64,000 nt of DNA from Batillaria attramentaria. Taxonomy: Eukaryota > Mollusca > Gastropoda > Batillariidae. The DNA is taken from positions 1 to 64,000 of the forward strand of contig JACVVK020000315.1 in the NCBI GenBank assembly GCA_018292915.2, written 5' to 3'. Below the pieces are notes generated by a model, which was not told the DNA's origin, searched no databases, and was given only the letters and a program-made list of their open reading frames with translations. Within the stretch, counting starts at the first letter, position 1; each line of letters starts with the position of its first letter. Shown here piece by piece: positions 45,062 to 53,949 of the stretch. The position numbers and the translations under genes were made by a program.

Positions 45062-45454
45062 ATGGCTTCATCTTCTGCTTCGCTTCAGTCGTCTGTTTCC
45101 CACGTGGAATACGAGGGAAGGAAATTATTTCATATCGGTGACCAATTTATGGTTTCCGTGCAGACATTCAAAGGAAGGACGTATATAAATGTCCGTAAAT
45201 TCAACTACAACGTTAAAAAGGACACTATTTACCCCACCAAGGAGGGATTTTCGCTGAGTTCTATGGATCAGCTGGAGGCGTTTTTGACGCTGTCGTCGCA
45301 AAACATTGAGCGACTGAGCAGATTAAAAAATACTCTTAAAGAAGAGTTTGACAAGGTCGCTGGGAGTGACGACGTCGGCGATGGGGAGGTGGAGGAGGAC
45401 GACAAAAAGGAAAAACTAATCGCTTCAAAAAAGAGGCGATTTTTCTCGGACTGA
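45062..45454 (+). CDS. PC4/Sub1-like ssDNA-binding protein 2
   Basis: An intact 130-residue protein. Residues 22-76 form the PC4 core: LFHIGDQFMVSVQTFKGRTY, INVRKF, then PTKEGFSLSSMDQL. A helix follows (77-100), then an acidic stretch (DDVGDGEVEEDD) and a basic C-terminus with KKRR, a possible nuclear signal. Cellular PC4 has an N-terminal regulatory tail; here the charged tail is C-terminal. It is paralogous to the gene at 42918. A role in transcribing or replicating the element, by coating single strands, is inferred from the family. The ATG was chosen over the upstream TTG because it sits in a good GACGATGG context. Confidence 0.8.
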   Translation: MASSSASLQSSVSHVEYEGRKLFHIGDQFMVSVQTFKGRTYINVRKFNYNVKKDTIYPTKEGFSLSSMDQLEAFLTLSSQNIERLSRLKNTLKEEFDKVAGSDDVGDGEVEEDDKKEKLIASKKRRFFSD

Positions 45455-46020
45455 TATGTTTGTTTGTTTGTTTGTTTTGTTTTTTTGGTTACTGTCTGTA
45501 TTTTTCCTTGTATTGTAGTTGAGTCTTTAGTTGTCTGCTTGTTAGTATTCAGCACATTTTAGATGTAAAGTATTTAACCACTACATGTACCTTTTTTTTT
45601 TGGTTACTGTCCATATTTCTTTTTGTATTGTACCTACATGTGTAGTAGTCTGCTTTTAGTAGTCAGCGCATTTTATATCTGGTTTCTTTTTTTGTCCAAA
45701 AAAAAAATTCAAAAAAAGAAAAGAAAAAAAATTATAAAAAAAATCAAAAAAAAAAAGAGGGGATCGAATTAGCTTCACCTCCACGTGGTGATCCCTGGAC
45801 AAGGCTTATTGTCAAGTATGACGACGATTTATAGCTCGTTGTTATACTTCTCTCAGCCTTGACGAAGAAAGCTAAAATTAAAGGAAAAAAATAAATAAAA
45901 ACCCACACACACACATTTTCCCTTCCCTTTTTCCTAACTCTTCACTTCTCAATACGTTTCTTTAAGAGAGAAAAGAAAATACATATAAAACTATTCGCAA
46001 CACAGACAAGCTTTCATTTA
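45455..46020 (+). other. Intergenic spacer with A/T tracts
   Basis: Repeated GGTTACTGTC..TTTTTC segments (45487 and 45601) suggest a local duplication. Long A- and T-tracts follow at 45580-45770. A TATA-like CATATAAAAC lies at 45981-45990, about 60 bp before the CARD gene. Confidence 0.5.
45800..45861 (+). ncRNA. Candidate stable RNA hairpin (pre-miRNA-like)
   Basis: As RNA, 45814-45827 pairs with 45836-45849 over 14 pairs (three G-U) around an 8-base loop. A second 7-bp helix (CAAGGCT with AGCCTTG) encloses it after a small internal loop. Further weak pairing outside (TTAGCTT with AAGCTAA) extends the arm. The length suits a microRNA precursor. No expression evidence. Confidence 0.3.
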
Positions 46021-46048
46021 CCTTTCAAGTATTCGACCCAGCAACATT

Positions 46049-46642
46049 ATGGACACGCATCATAAAGGCATCATACAAAAATCGTGGCGTTTACTGGTGG
46101 CACATATACGCGACCCGGCTACATTGGTAGATGATTTGGTGCAACGACGGGTTTTAACACGCTCAATGGCGAGTCGTATCCTGCAAAGTACGACTGTTAA
46201 AGAAGACCAAACCAGAACCTTGTTAGATATACTGATGAGACGAGGGTTAAACGCCTTTCATCATTTTCAAGAAAGTTTACTTGCTGCGGGAGAAACGCAG
46301 GCTTTAGACGGGATGTTATCAGTCATGGCTGCTGAAACTAGGAGCACAGACAGAACACCACCGCCACCGCCAACACTACCACCACCTGCGTACGACGACC
46401 TGTTTCCAAAATGTGTAAATTTTGGAACAAGCTGTGACGCGTATCTTTTAACGCCTACTCATAAACCGTACTGCACCCGGTGTTTTGAACGCATAGCCCA
46501 GAGACAAAGTCGCGATACGTATGAACACGGACGCTTAGAAACAAGTGTATTTCGCCATTTGTTTAAGAAAAGAAAAAATAAGATCTGTGTTGTGTCATGT
46601 TTATGTGCAGGTGGGTCGCAAGTCAGAAATTGTTTATTTTAA
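46049..46642 (+). CDS. CARD protein with PPxY motif and Cys4 putative zinc finger
   Basis: An intact 197-residue protein. Residues 1-92 read as a caspase-recruitment domain: LVDDLVQRRVLTRSMASRIL, then EDQTRTLLDILMRRG and AFHHFQESLL, the six-helix pattern of RAIDD, caspase-2 and Apaf-1-type CARDs. Then come a five-proline run (104-108), a PPAY motif (112-115) of the kind bound by NEDD4-family WW domains, and four cysteines at 122, 129, 142 and 145. Their YCTRCF end recalls A20-type fingers, though the first spacing is wider. The C-terminus is basic, then Cys-rich. CARDs act by like-with-like binding in apoptosis and innate signalling, so interference with host death signalling is a reasonable inference. 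GCAG/GTGGGT near 46608 could be a splice donor giving another end. Confidence 0.75.
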   Translation: MDTHHKGIIQKSWRLLVAHIRDPATLVDDLVQRRVLTRSMASRILQSTTVKEDQTRTLLDILMRRGLNAFHHFQESLLAAGETQALDGMLSVMAAETRSTDRTPPPPPTLPPPAYDDLFPKCVNFGTSCDAYLLTPTHKPYCTRCFERIAQRQSRDTYEHGRLETSVFRHLFKKRKNKICVVSCLCAGGSQVRNCLF

Positions 46643-46708
46643 TGACCTGTTTAAAGTACCCTGAGCCAATCTATTTCATTACGGGAACCGCGTGTACTTT
46701 TTCATTTA

Positions 46709-46714
46709 AATAAA
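46709..46714 (+). terminator. Polyadenylation signal after the CARD gene
   Basis: AATAAA 67 bases after the stop. Confidence 0.55.
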
Positions 46715-46884
46715 ACGTCATATAATACAATGGTCGTCTCGTTATTGTATTTGCATGTAAATGCGCGTTGTATCGGTGTTTGGCCATCGTGCCTTTGTCG
46801 TGTTGTGTATGTGGCGGAGCATATTCATACAATTCGTTAGCTTGGTCAATTACATTCATACTATCAGTCGCCTTAGATATCACA

Positions 46885-47175
46885 GGTATGACATGTCCTA
46901 CAGTAATATTCTTTTATCTTTGACAGCTATCATGGTTACGACATGCACCCCTCCGGCCCGCATGGTACAAGAGCTATCATACGCAGTAATATTACACATA
47001 CCGGGCTGATTGGTACTTACGCATACGATAGGGAGTCACTACGCACGCTATCTGGTAGATCATTGGGCGGTGTCTATTAGCCACGCCCACACCACGACTG
47101 TTGGCGTTAGCAGTTACAGATAACAGCTGTAGTTTTACCGACTGACCACAACCACGCATCATATATATCCGAGGC
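46885..47175 (+). promoter_or_regulatory. Promoter cassette, diverged copy C
   Basis: It shares CCTACAGTAATATTC, TTTATCTTTGACAGCTAT and ATGGTTACG with copies A and B, and an ACAGCTGT element later. A TATATATA core lies at about 47161-47168, about 115 bp before the spliced zinc-finger gene. Confidence 0.6.
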
Positions 47176-47284
47176 GCCTTGCTTTTCGAGTAGTCGGGTT
47201 GATCGCTTGACTGGCTTCTGTACCTTACACTACCCTGGTACTACACTTGTGTGAACACTTGTTTCTAACAGTCCTGTGTTGATC

Positions 47285-47323
47285 ATGGCGACAACAAAAA
47301 CAGACATGGCGACATCCAAACAG
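47285..47323 (+). CDS. C2H2 zinc-finger gene, exon 1
   Basis: Thirteen codons from the ATG (Ala/Thr/Lys-rich) up to the donor CAG/GTAAGG at 47324. Phase 0. The intron is 101 bp (47324-47424) with acceptor TTGTCCGCCAG. Reading through the intron meets no early stop, but it interrupts the finger, so splicing is the better model. Confidence 0.7.
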
Positions 47324-47424
47324 GTAAGGTTTTCTCTTATATATATATATGTTAAAATAAAAAACCAGCAGTACTTCTTCGGAAGTAAAACTATACGAAG
47401 CAACATTCTGTTTTTGTCCGCCAG

Positions 47425-48147
47425 AATCATACGTGCTCCGAATGTGGAAAATTGTTTTCCCAGCGGAAAAACCTGACACGCCATGTCGATGGGGTGCATC
47501 GTAACATACGACCCTTCAACTGTGAGCAGTGCGGCCAAACCTTTAAGCGCAAGCAACACCTGGCTCACCATGTAAAAATGCATCAGCGCCACGTCGATGC
47601 CCAGGCTGATTGCAGTCACAAGCGAAAAGCTTCATCCACCTCCCACGTTCCCTTGAAAAAAAGACTCAGTACAGCTGAAAGAGAAAAACGGCTCTTAGAT
47701 GATTTACCCGCGAAAAAGAAAGAAGTCTATGAAAAACATTTCGAGTCGATACGAACGCACGAGCGGCTCGGTAAAACCCAGTCGGTATACACCTATTTTT
47801 GGGATCCCAGGTCGGATTTGCCAAACTGGGAAAAAGAAAATCTGATGGAAATGTTTAATCATCAAAAGAAACGTTTCAAAATTAATTTTTCTCATTCTTT
47901 TCTTTTGGCGCATAAAGAGACAGGAGATCTCTCTTTCTTTCACGCGTCTACCAACAACCACAGTGCTTTAGAGCGACCCCGTTTGATCCAATCCAAACAA
48001 GATTTTCTGTCTTTTTTAGACGACATTCAGGACCACGATATTTTAAGTCAAGTTCAGAAAGAACGACCTGATTCCAAATATTCTGTCAACGCTATCATGT
48101 CAACTTCCTTTTACATCAACCCTCTCCCTGACTTTCCCATCGGGTGA
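47425..48147 (+). CDS. C2H2 zinc-finger gene, exon 2: Polinton polymerase N-terminal-like
   Basis: Two C2H2 fingers follow directly: CSECGKLF..H-x4-H and CEQCGQTF..H-x3-H. A basic linker leads to a conserved-looking domain with FKINFSHSFLLAHKETGDL, a long acidic helix, RPDSKYSVN and an end FYINPLPDFPIG. I recognise this arrangement as that of N-terminal regions of Polinton family-B DNA polymerases, where it precedes exonuclease and polymerase domains. Here the stop comes at 48145, inside a perfect splice donor (CGG/GTGAGT at 48144). Originally the gene may have been spliced to further exons that are now missing. Only about 570 bp remain before the terminal repeat. Confidence 0.6.
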   Translation, partial: NHTCSECGKLFSQRKNLTRHVDGVHRNIRPFNCEQCGQTFKRKQHLAHHVKMHQRHVDAQADCSHKRKASSTSHVPLKKRLSTAEREKRLLDDLPAKKKEVYEKHFESIRTHERLGKTQSVYTYFWDPRSDLPNWEKENLMEMFNHQKKRFKINFSHSFLLAHKETGDLSFFHASTNNHSALERPRLIQSKQDFLSFLDDIQDHDILSQVQKERPDSKYSVNAIMSTSFYINPLPDFPIG

Positions 48148-48149
48148 GT

Positions 48150-48720
48150 CCTCACGACTCAGGAAAGTGGAGGCGGAACCAACATGGGTTTCAAAACCGA
48201 TGGAAAACCGATCTTCACTTACACACAAAAACGCAATCTCTTTCGTTTCTTCTACATCAAACGGGTGGTTGCCTCTGATGGCATTTCAACGTTCCCCACT
48301 TCCGTTTAGTTTATTGTGATAAAAAAAAGCCGTTTTTTCTTCTTTTGTGTACTGAAAAAAATTTTTTTTTTGGCCAGTTGAAATAGCCCACCTCCTCGCG
48401 GTACTGGCTGGATGTTCTTCGTTTTCATGCCAAAAAGTCATGATCCTAAGAGTCAACTAACGGGCATTTTTCTCTCTTTAAAACACAGTGCTTAATAAAA
48501 TGTGTTTCTATGTTTGCAGAAGAACCGGGTTGCTCCCATCCACGTGTGTAATGTGTGTGTGGTTGACCCAGTGTTGTACATGGCAATCTGCAGGCTTTGC
48601 AAACGTGAAAAAAAAGTGCTTTCCTCGTTCCTGTTAATACATGCTGGAATAAGGTAGAAAGACACCAACTGTTGTCGGTTTGGCTTATCTCTGACAATGT
48701 TGTAGCCATGGTCTAAATGG
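48150..48720 (+). other. Remnant between polymerase-like gene and right TIR
   Basis: Holds a 41-codon frame from 48184 (FRFFYIKRVV) that I cannot identify, A/T tracts, a polyadenylation signal at 48494-48499 and an acceptor-like TGTTTGCAG near 48520. There is no room for polymerase catalytic motifs and none are seen on either strand. Confidence 0.5.
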
Positions 48721-48721
48721 A

Positions 48722-49751
48722 GAAGCGCTGGACCGCCGTCACTTCCGGAGCTCCCTGTTTCCCCATTTATCTTGTATACTTCACTGCTCCCCAGCTCCCT
48801 ACCTCAATTGGAAGGGGCTGACAGCTGTCAACTTCATGATCTCCTGTATTACCTCATTGGAGGCTATGGCCGTGATCTCGGGTTAAGGTCAAATGGCTAC
48901 GGTCTCCCTACCTAAATAGGGAGGCGCTGACAGCTGCTACTTTATGATCTCCCTGTATTACTGATGGAGGCTATGGCGTGGATCTCAGGTAAGGTCAAAT
49001 GGCTCCCGGTCTCCCTACCTAAATAGGGAGGCGATGCAGCTGCTACTTTATGATCTCCCTGTATTACCTGACTGGAGGCTATGGCCGTGATCTCAGGTTA
49101 AGGTCAAATGGCTCCCGGTCTCCCTACCTAAATAGGGAGGCGCTGACAGCTGCTACTTTATGATCTCCCTGTATTACCTGACTGGAGGCTATGGCCGTGA
49201 TCTCCGGGTTAAGGTCAAATGGCTCCCGGTCTCCCTACCTAAATTGGAAGGGGCTGACAGCTGCTACTTTATGATCTCCCTGATATTACCTCACTGGAGG
49301 CTATGGCCTGTGATCTCAGGTTAAGGTCAAATGGCTCCGGTCTCCCTACCTAAATAGGGAGGCGATGACAGCTGCTACTTTATGATCTCCCTGTATTACC
49401 TGACTGGAGGCTATGGCCGTGATCTCGGGTTAAGGTCAAATGGCTACCGGTCTCCCTACCTAAATAGGGAGGCGCTGACAGCTGTCACTTCAGGTTCAGG
49501 TTATAAGGTGAAGCCCTGATTTTATAGGGTCGTTTCCTAAAGTTTACGTCATAAGGTTAAGGGCATGACCTGAAGTTATAAGGCTGTGACCTGAGGACGT
49601 GACCTCAGGGCTATGACCTGAGGCTAAGGACGTGACCTCAGGTTAAGGACGTGACCTCAGGGCCTTGACCTGAGGCTAAGGACGTGACCTCAGTTTAAGG
49701 TCAAACGGATCCCGGCTCCCTGAGGGTTGAGGGGTCGCAACTTATACTACT
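48722..49751 (-). repeat. Right terminal inverted repeat of the Polinton
   Basis: About 1030 bp, the inverse of 35931-36640 but with about six 110-bp units where the left end has three complete ones. The outer 300 bp match the left end with few changes. Confidence 0.9.
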
Positions 49752-49757
49752 TATAAT
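49752..49757. repeat. Target-site duplication, right copy
   Basis: TATAAT, identical to the left copy. Confidence 0.9.
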
Positions 49758-50034
49758 GACTGACACCGGAAACTGACTCATGTGACTTGAAGGCCAATCG
49801 TCTATTCATTCTATGCTGACAAATCGTTCTGCCCTCTTTTTGTAGTCTCTTACATCATACCACTTAGGACGCCTGCATAGTGACAGCATCTCACAGCTGG
49901 CACCAGGCCAACAGAAGGTATCGGTACAAATATCACAAGGACTGAGTCCGGCTCTCGAACGTATTCCCACCCGGCCATGTTGGCAGAGGCCAACTCCGCC
50001 TCACCTACCGGACAGGGGTGAAGTAAGGCAACGC
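49758..50034. other. Host intron, nothing recognised
   Basis: Unique sequence between the transposon and the GT tract beside exon 1. Confidence 0.5.
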
Positions 50035-50048
50035 AATTTTATGCAACG

Positions 50049-50058
50049 GTGTGTGTGT

Positions 50059-50094
<36 letters not shown>

Positions 50095-50116
50095 TGTGTG
50101 TGTGTGTGTGTGTGTT
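50049..50116. repeat. GT microsatellite at the exon-1 donor
   Basis: A (GT)n tract on the plus strand reaching the exon 1 donor. Confidence 0.95.
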
Positions 50117-50118
50117 AC

Positions 50119-50367
50119 CTGGGTATCGTGAGGCACGATGTGCAGCCTGTATCCGGGCAACACGTCTGTCATGTTGTTGACGACCTTGACCCCTAGACTG
50201 GTGGCGGCCAACAGACTTTCCCCCCCGTGCCACGCCCCGGTCCACGGGTACAGACCCATCAGATACAGGTCGTGCACAGGTTGTGATGGAGATCCGGTCG
50301 TCGTCGTCGTCGTTGTTGTCACCCAAGAAATCAGTGACGTCATGAGGAGGGCGGCGGGAAGCTTCAT
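50119..50367 (-). CDS. GABA-B receptor-like, first coding exon with signal peptide
   Basis: The ATG at 50367 starts a signal peptide (KLPAALLMTSLISW) followed by eight Thr in a row encoded by a triplet repeat. The ligand-domain opening comes next: LYLMGLYPWTGAWHGGESL, then a segment with NNMTDVLPGYRLHIVPHD. This matches the GABA-B start (GGVFPMTGSWAGG..ILPDYELKLIHHDS). The donor is CAG/GTAACA at 50118; phase 0; 83 codons. Upstream, TGTGTAG/AATCACGACATG is an acceptor-like junction, so a 5' untranslated exon probably exists to the right. The Polinton ends about 370 bp downstream in the intron. Confidence 0.9.
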
Positions 50368-50375
50368 GTCGTGAT

Positions 50376-51262
50376 TCTACACAACACAAGGTTAGAACTG
50401 AGCCTCGTGATCAGCAAACACAATGTTAGAACTAAGCTGTGATTCTACACAACACAAGGTTACAACTGAGCGTGATCAGCAAACACACTGTTAGAACAGA
50501 GCGTGATCAGCAAATCATATGTTAGAACTGAGCGTGATTCGATCTACACAACACAGGGTTAGAACTGAACGCGATCAGCAAACTGTCAGAACTGAGTGTG
50601 ATTCTACACAATGTCAGAACTGAGCGTGATTCTACACAATGTCAGAACTGAGCGTGATCCTACACAACACAGGGTTAGAACTGAGCGTGACCCTACACAA
50701 CACTACGTTAGAACTGAGCGTGATCCTACAGAACACTACGTTAGGATTCAGCGTGATTCTATACAAGGTTAGAACTGAGCGTGATCAACAAACACAATCA
50801 GTGTTAGAACTGAGCGTGATTTCTACAACAACACAAGTTAGAACTGAGCGTGATCACCAAACACAATGTTAGAAATCAGCGTGACTGATCAGCAAATCAT
50901 ATGTTAGAGCTAAGCGTGATTCTACACAACACAATGTTTGAACTGAGCGTGATTCTACACAACACAATGTTAGAACTGAGCATGATTCTACACAACACAA
51001 TATTTGAACTGAGCGTGATTCTACACAACACAATGTTAGAACTGAGCATGATTCTACACAACACAATATTTGAACTGAGCGTGATTCTACACAACACAAT
51101 GTTAGAACTGAGCGTGATTCTACACAACACAATGTTAGAACTGAGCGTAATTCTACACAACACAATGTTAGAAATGAGCGTGATCAGCAAATCATATGTT
51201 AGAACTGAGCGTGATTCTACACAACACATGGTTACAACTGAGCCTGATTCTATACAAAACAA
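50376..51262 (-). repeat. About 33-bp repeat beside exon 1, with acceptor-like units
   Basis: Units contain GTTAGAACTGAGCGTGATTC and TACACAACACAAT. On the minus strand each offers TTGTGTTGTGTAG followed by AATCACG, like the junction just upstream of the exon 1 ATG. Some units carry a GATCAGCAAA variant. Confidence 0.85.
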
Positions 51263-52229
51263 GTCCCCATGGGCTCGCCTTCACGCGGCGGGGCTGATTT
51301 CGCCAAGCTTGCCCACCCCTTTTGCTCTTTCTTTACTTATTTCTGCCTCCATCGGTCCATTGACCTGTCTTTGCTCTCTTAAAATCTCCTCCTGGGAGAG
51401 GTCGGTAAGCGGGTGTCTGCTGACCCTTGGTCAAGTGAGACATCTGAGGGTCGTTTCTGAAGGCCGACTTCACTGGATTCCTGGTCTTCAGCCTGGCGGG
51501 CTTTGTTCGCAGCGCCCTGCTGGTGCTGCTGAACACCTGTCATGTTGAAGACCTTCACAACGCACCCCTCTCTGGTGCGTTGTTTTCCCAAACCGCCTCA
51601 CGGCGGGTAGGTCCCGTGTTGGAGCGGTCTGTTCTCCAACTGCCTCCCAGGCATGTTGTCTTCATTGGCAACTAAGGAATTTTCCTTCCTACCTCTCTGT
51701 CTATCCGTCACCAGCCCATTCACCTGTATCTTTCTCTTTAAAACCTCTCGAATTTAGCCGCTCTGTCTTCCTCTCTCTTCTCTCAGCTGATTTCTAAGTT
51801 CGGCCCCTTTCATCTATATTTCTTCTTTTTAACCCCTCACTCACGTCTGCACTACCAGTAGTTAGGAAGAAGTGATGTTGGGCATATGCTGCGAATTGGT
51901 TTATTGCGCCTAGGAGATGATAAGTTGCAATATTTGCTGTATATGCGCTTAGTATTTATCTTTGTTTTTACCTAGTTGTAATTGGTCATTTGTTTTCTAC
52001 GCTTTTTTGTAACCGGGAGTTCGAGAAACTAGCATGAAGGTGCAGCGTCTCCTGCATGTCCTAGGTTTATATTGCCCCGTAGACCAGTTTGCATCCTTTG
52101 TCCAACGTTACATTTTTGTGTGTGTGTGTGTTTTTTTTTCATGTAGTGCAGGCACACTCAGCCGCGAATTAGTCTTTGTGGCTTGCGCGGTTTTAAAAAA
52201 ACTAAAAACTAACTCACACACCCATATAA
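51263..52229. other. Unassigned, possibly 5' part of a LINE
   Basis: No domain recognised; AT/CT-rich with several broken frames leading into the LINE fragment that follows. Confidence 0.3.
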
Positions 52230-53480
52230 CTCACACCGAAGTCACATGTGACATGTTTGCTGATGATACAACCATCCACACTCCCGACACAGAACTTAGC
52301 AACATCAGTGCACGACTGCAGCAGAGTCTTGACGAAGTGTCTGACTGGTGTGATAGTAATCACATGATTCTAAACCCAATTAAACCGAATCAATGGTCAT
52401 AACCACACGCCAAAACCATCAGCTCAGCCCCCGTCTCTCAGCTTGTCCCTCAGTAAACTCGACATTCAGCAGGTTACCCAATATCGCTTACAAGGGATTA
52501 CGATAGACAACCAGCTCAAATGGCAAAGTCATATAAACAATGTCTGTAAGACTGTCTCTCGTAATCTTCATATGTTGTCCAAACTAAGGTATATCGTCGA
52601 TGTTGATGCCCGCAAAATGTTCTATAATGCGCATATAGTCTCACTTGGACTACGCATCTACCGTGTGGGATGGTCCAGGGGAAGTCCACATGAAGAGGTT
52701 GAATTCCTTACATTGTAGGGCAGCGAAATTAATCCTTCCTGATCCCCTCTTGTCAACGGACCCAAAACTCCCAAAATTAGAGATGCTACTACTAAAACAA
52801 CAGTTACAGTTTAACAAAGGTTTAACAATGTACAAGGCTTGGATGCACACTCTCCCGCCACATCTTTGCTCCTTGTTTTCACAAAAAGAATCCCTTTATT
52901 CCGGGTCGCACAACCAGTTTTAAAATCCCTCGCCCCAGGATTGACAAGTACAAATCTAGTCTATCCTTCTCTGGTCCCGATCATTGGAATTCTCTGCCTC
53001 TCCATGTGAGATCATCCCCTTCACTTTATACCTTTAAGAAACGGCTTTTTAACGTTTTTCGTTCAGTTTCAATATGCTTGCGCGGCGTAAAGCCATAAAT
53101 AACTAACTAACTAACTAACTTCAGTTCAATAGAGCTGGAAAGCCAGTTTGTCCCCATTTATGTTCCTGGAGTCCACACGCACTTAGAAACCAGTCTTCAC
53201 TAATCATTATTACTGTAGTCATTTATAGACACCCAACATGTATATATTTACATTATCATGTTAGTTTGCATTAACTTTAATCATTTTTGTTTCTTGGTTA
53301 TCTTTGTCATCTATTTAGCTATTATGCTTATTCGCAGCCTTCTTGTATTTTAGTTTTTAATGTCTATAATATATATAATCCTTAGCTTACTTTTAGTTTT
53401 ACTCTGGTACTGTAGTCTAGCAACGGCAAGGTTGCAAACTGGCCTTTTGGCCCAAATCTCCTACCGTTGGAAAATAAAGG
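52230..53480 (+). mobile_element. LINE fragment, RT tail with 3' UTR
   Basis: The sequence carries MFADDTTIHTPDTEL, then DNQLKWQSHINNVCKT and YASTVWDGPGEVHMKRLNSL in successive frames. Related to the minus-strand copies at 5.2-7.5 kb. It ends with ..CCGTTGGAAAATAAAGG and a TC repeat. Frameshifted and 5'-truncated. Confidence 0.8.
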
Positions 53481-53527
<47 letters not shown>

Positions 53528-53876
53528 TAACGTCATCTTAATGCTTCATTCTCGTCTCAGGAAAAAACAAGACACGTATTTCGGTGTACCTCAAGACTCT
53601 CGTTTTAGACCCCGGGCCCATCCTTCTCAGTACATTTAATAGGACATTTCCTGCCGCGCGCAGGGATCCCCCTTGACCGTTCTTTCGATGAATGCGAGAA
53701 TCAAGCAAAGTAACTGTTCCTAAACGGCTCTTTTGCAAGGGAGAACGCTTTGCCGACTTGTTCGATAGAAGACGCCATTTCGGTGTTTGGGCGTGGACGA
53801 AGGTTATCATCATTTGGCTGAGAGTTTTGAGCCAGAAATTAAAGATATTAATGCGATTATTATTATTATTATTATT

Positions 53877-53894
53877 GGCTCATTTGTGGCTCAC

Positions 53895-53949
<55 letters not shown>

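Larger units (their letters stand above)
35931..49751 (+). mobile_element. Full-length Polinton/Maverick-type virus-like transposon
   Basis: The element has exact inverted termini starting AGTAGTATAAGTTGCGACCC, flanked by a perfect TATAAT duplication. It is 13,821 bp long. It encodes on one strand the Polinton core set: FtsK/HerA-type packaging ATPase, rve integrase with chromodomain, penton-like and major capsid proteins, and adenain-like protease. It also carries an accessory block with PC4-like and CARD proteins. The family-B DNA polymerase catalytic part is absent. It sits in the intron between coding exons 1 and 2 of the host receptor gene and runs opposite to it. High similarity between the two terminal repeats suggests a fairly recent insertion, yet several genes have broken frames. 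It is classed as a mobile element; virion formation by such elements is an inference from the field. Confidence 0.95.

Noticed and set aside
50039..50389. Alternative minus-strand frame overlapping exon 1
   Set aside because: Asp/His runs come from triplet and GT repeats; the other frame matches the GABA-B start.
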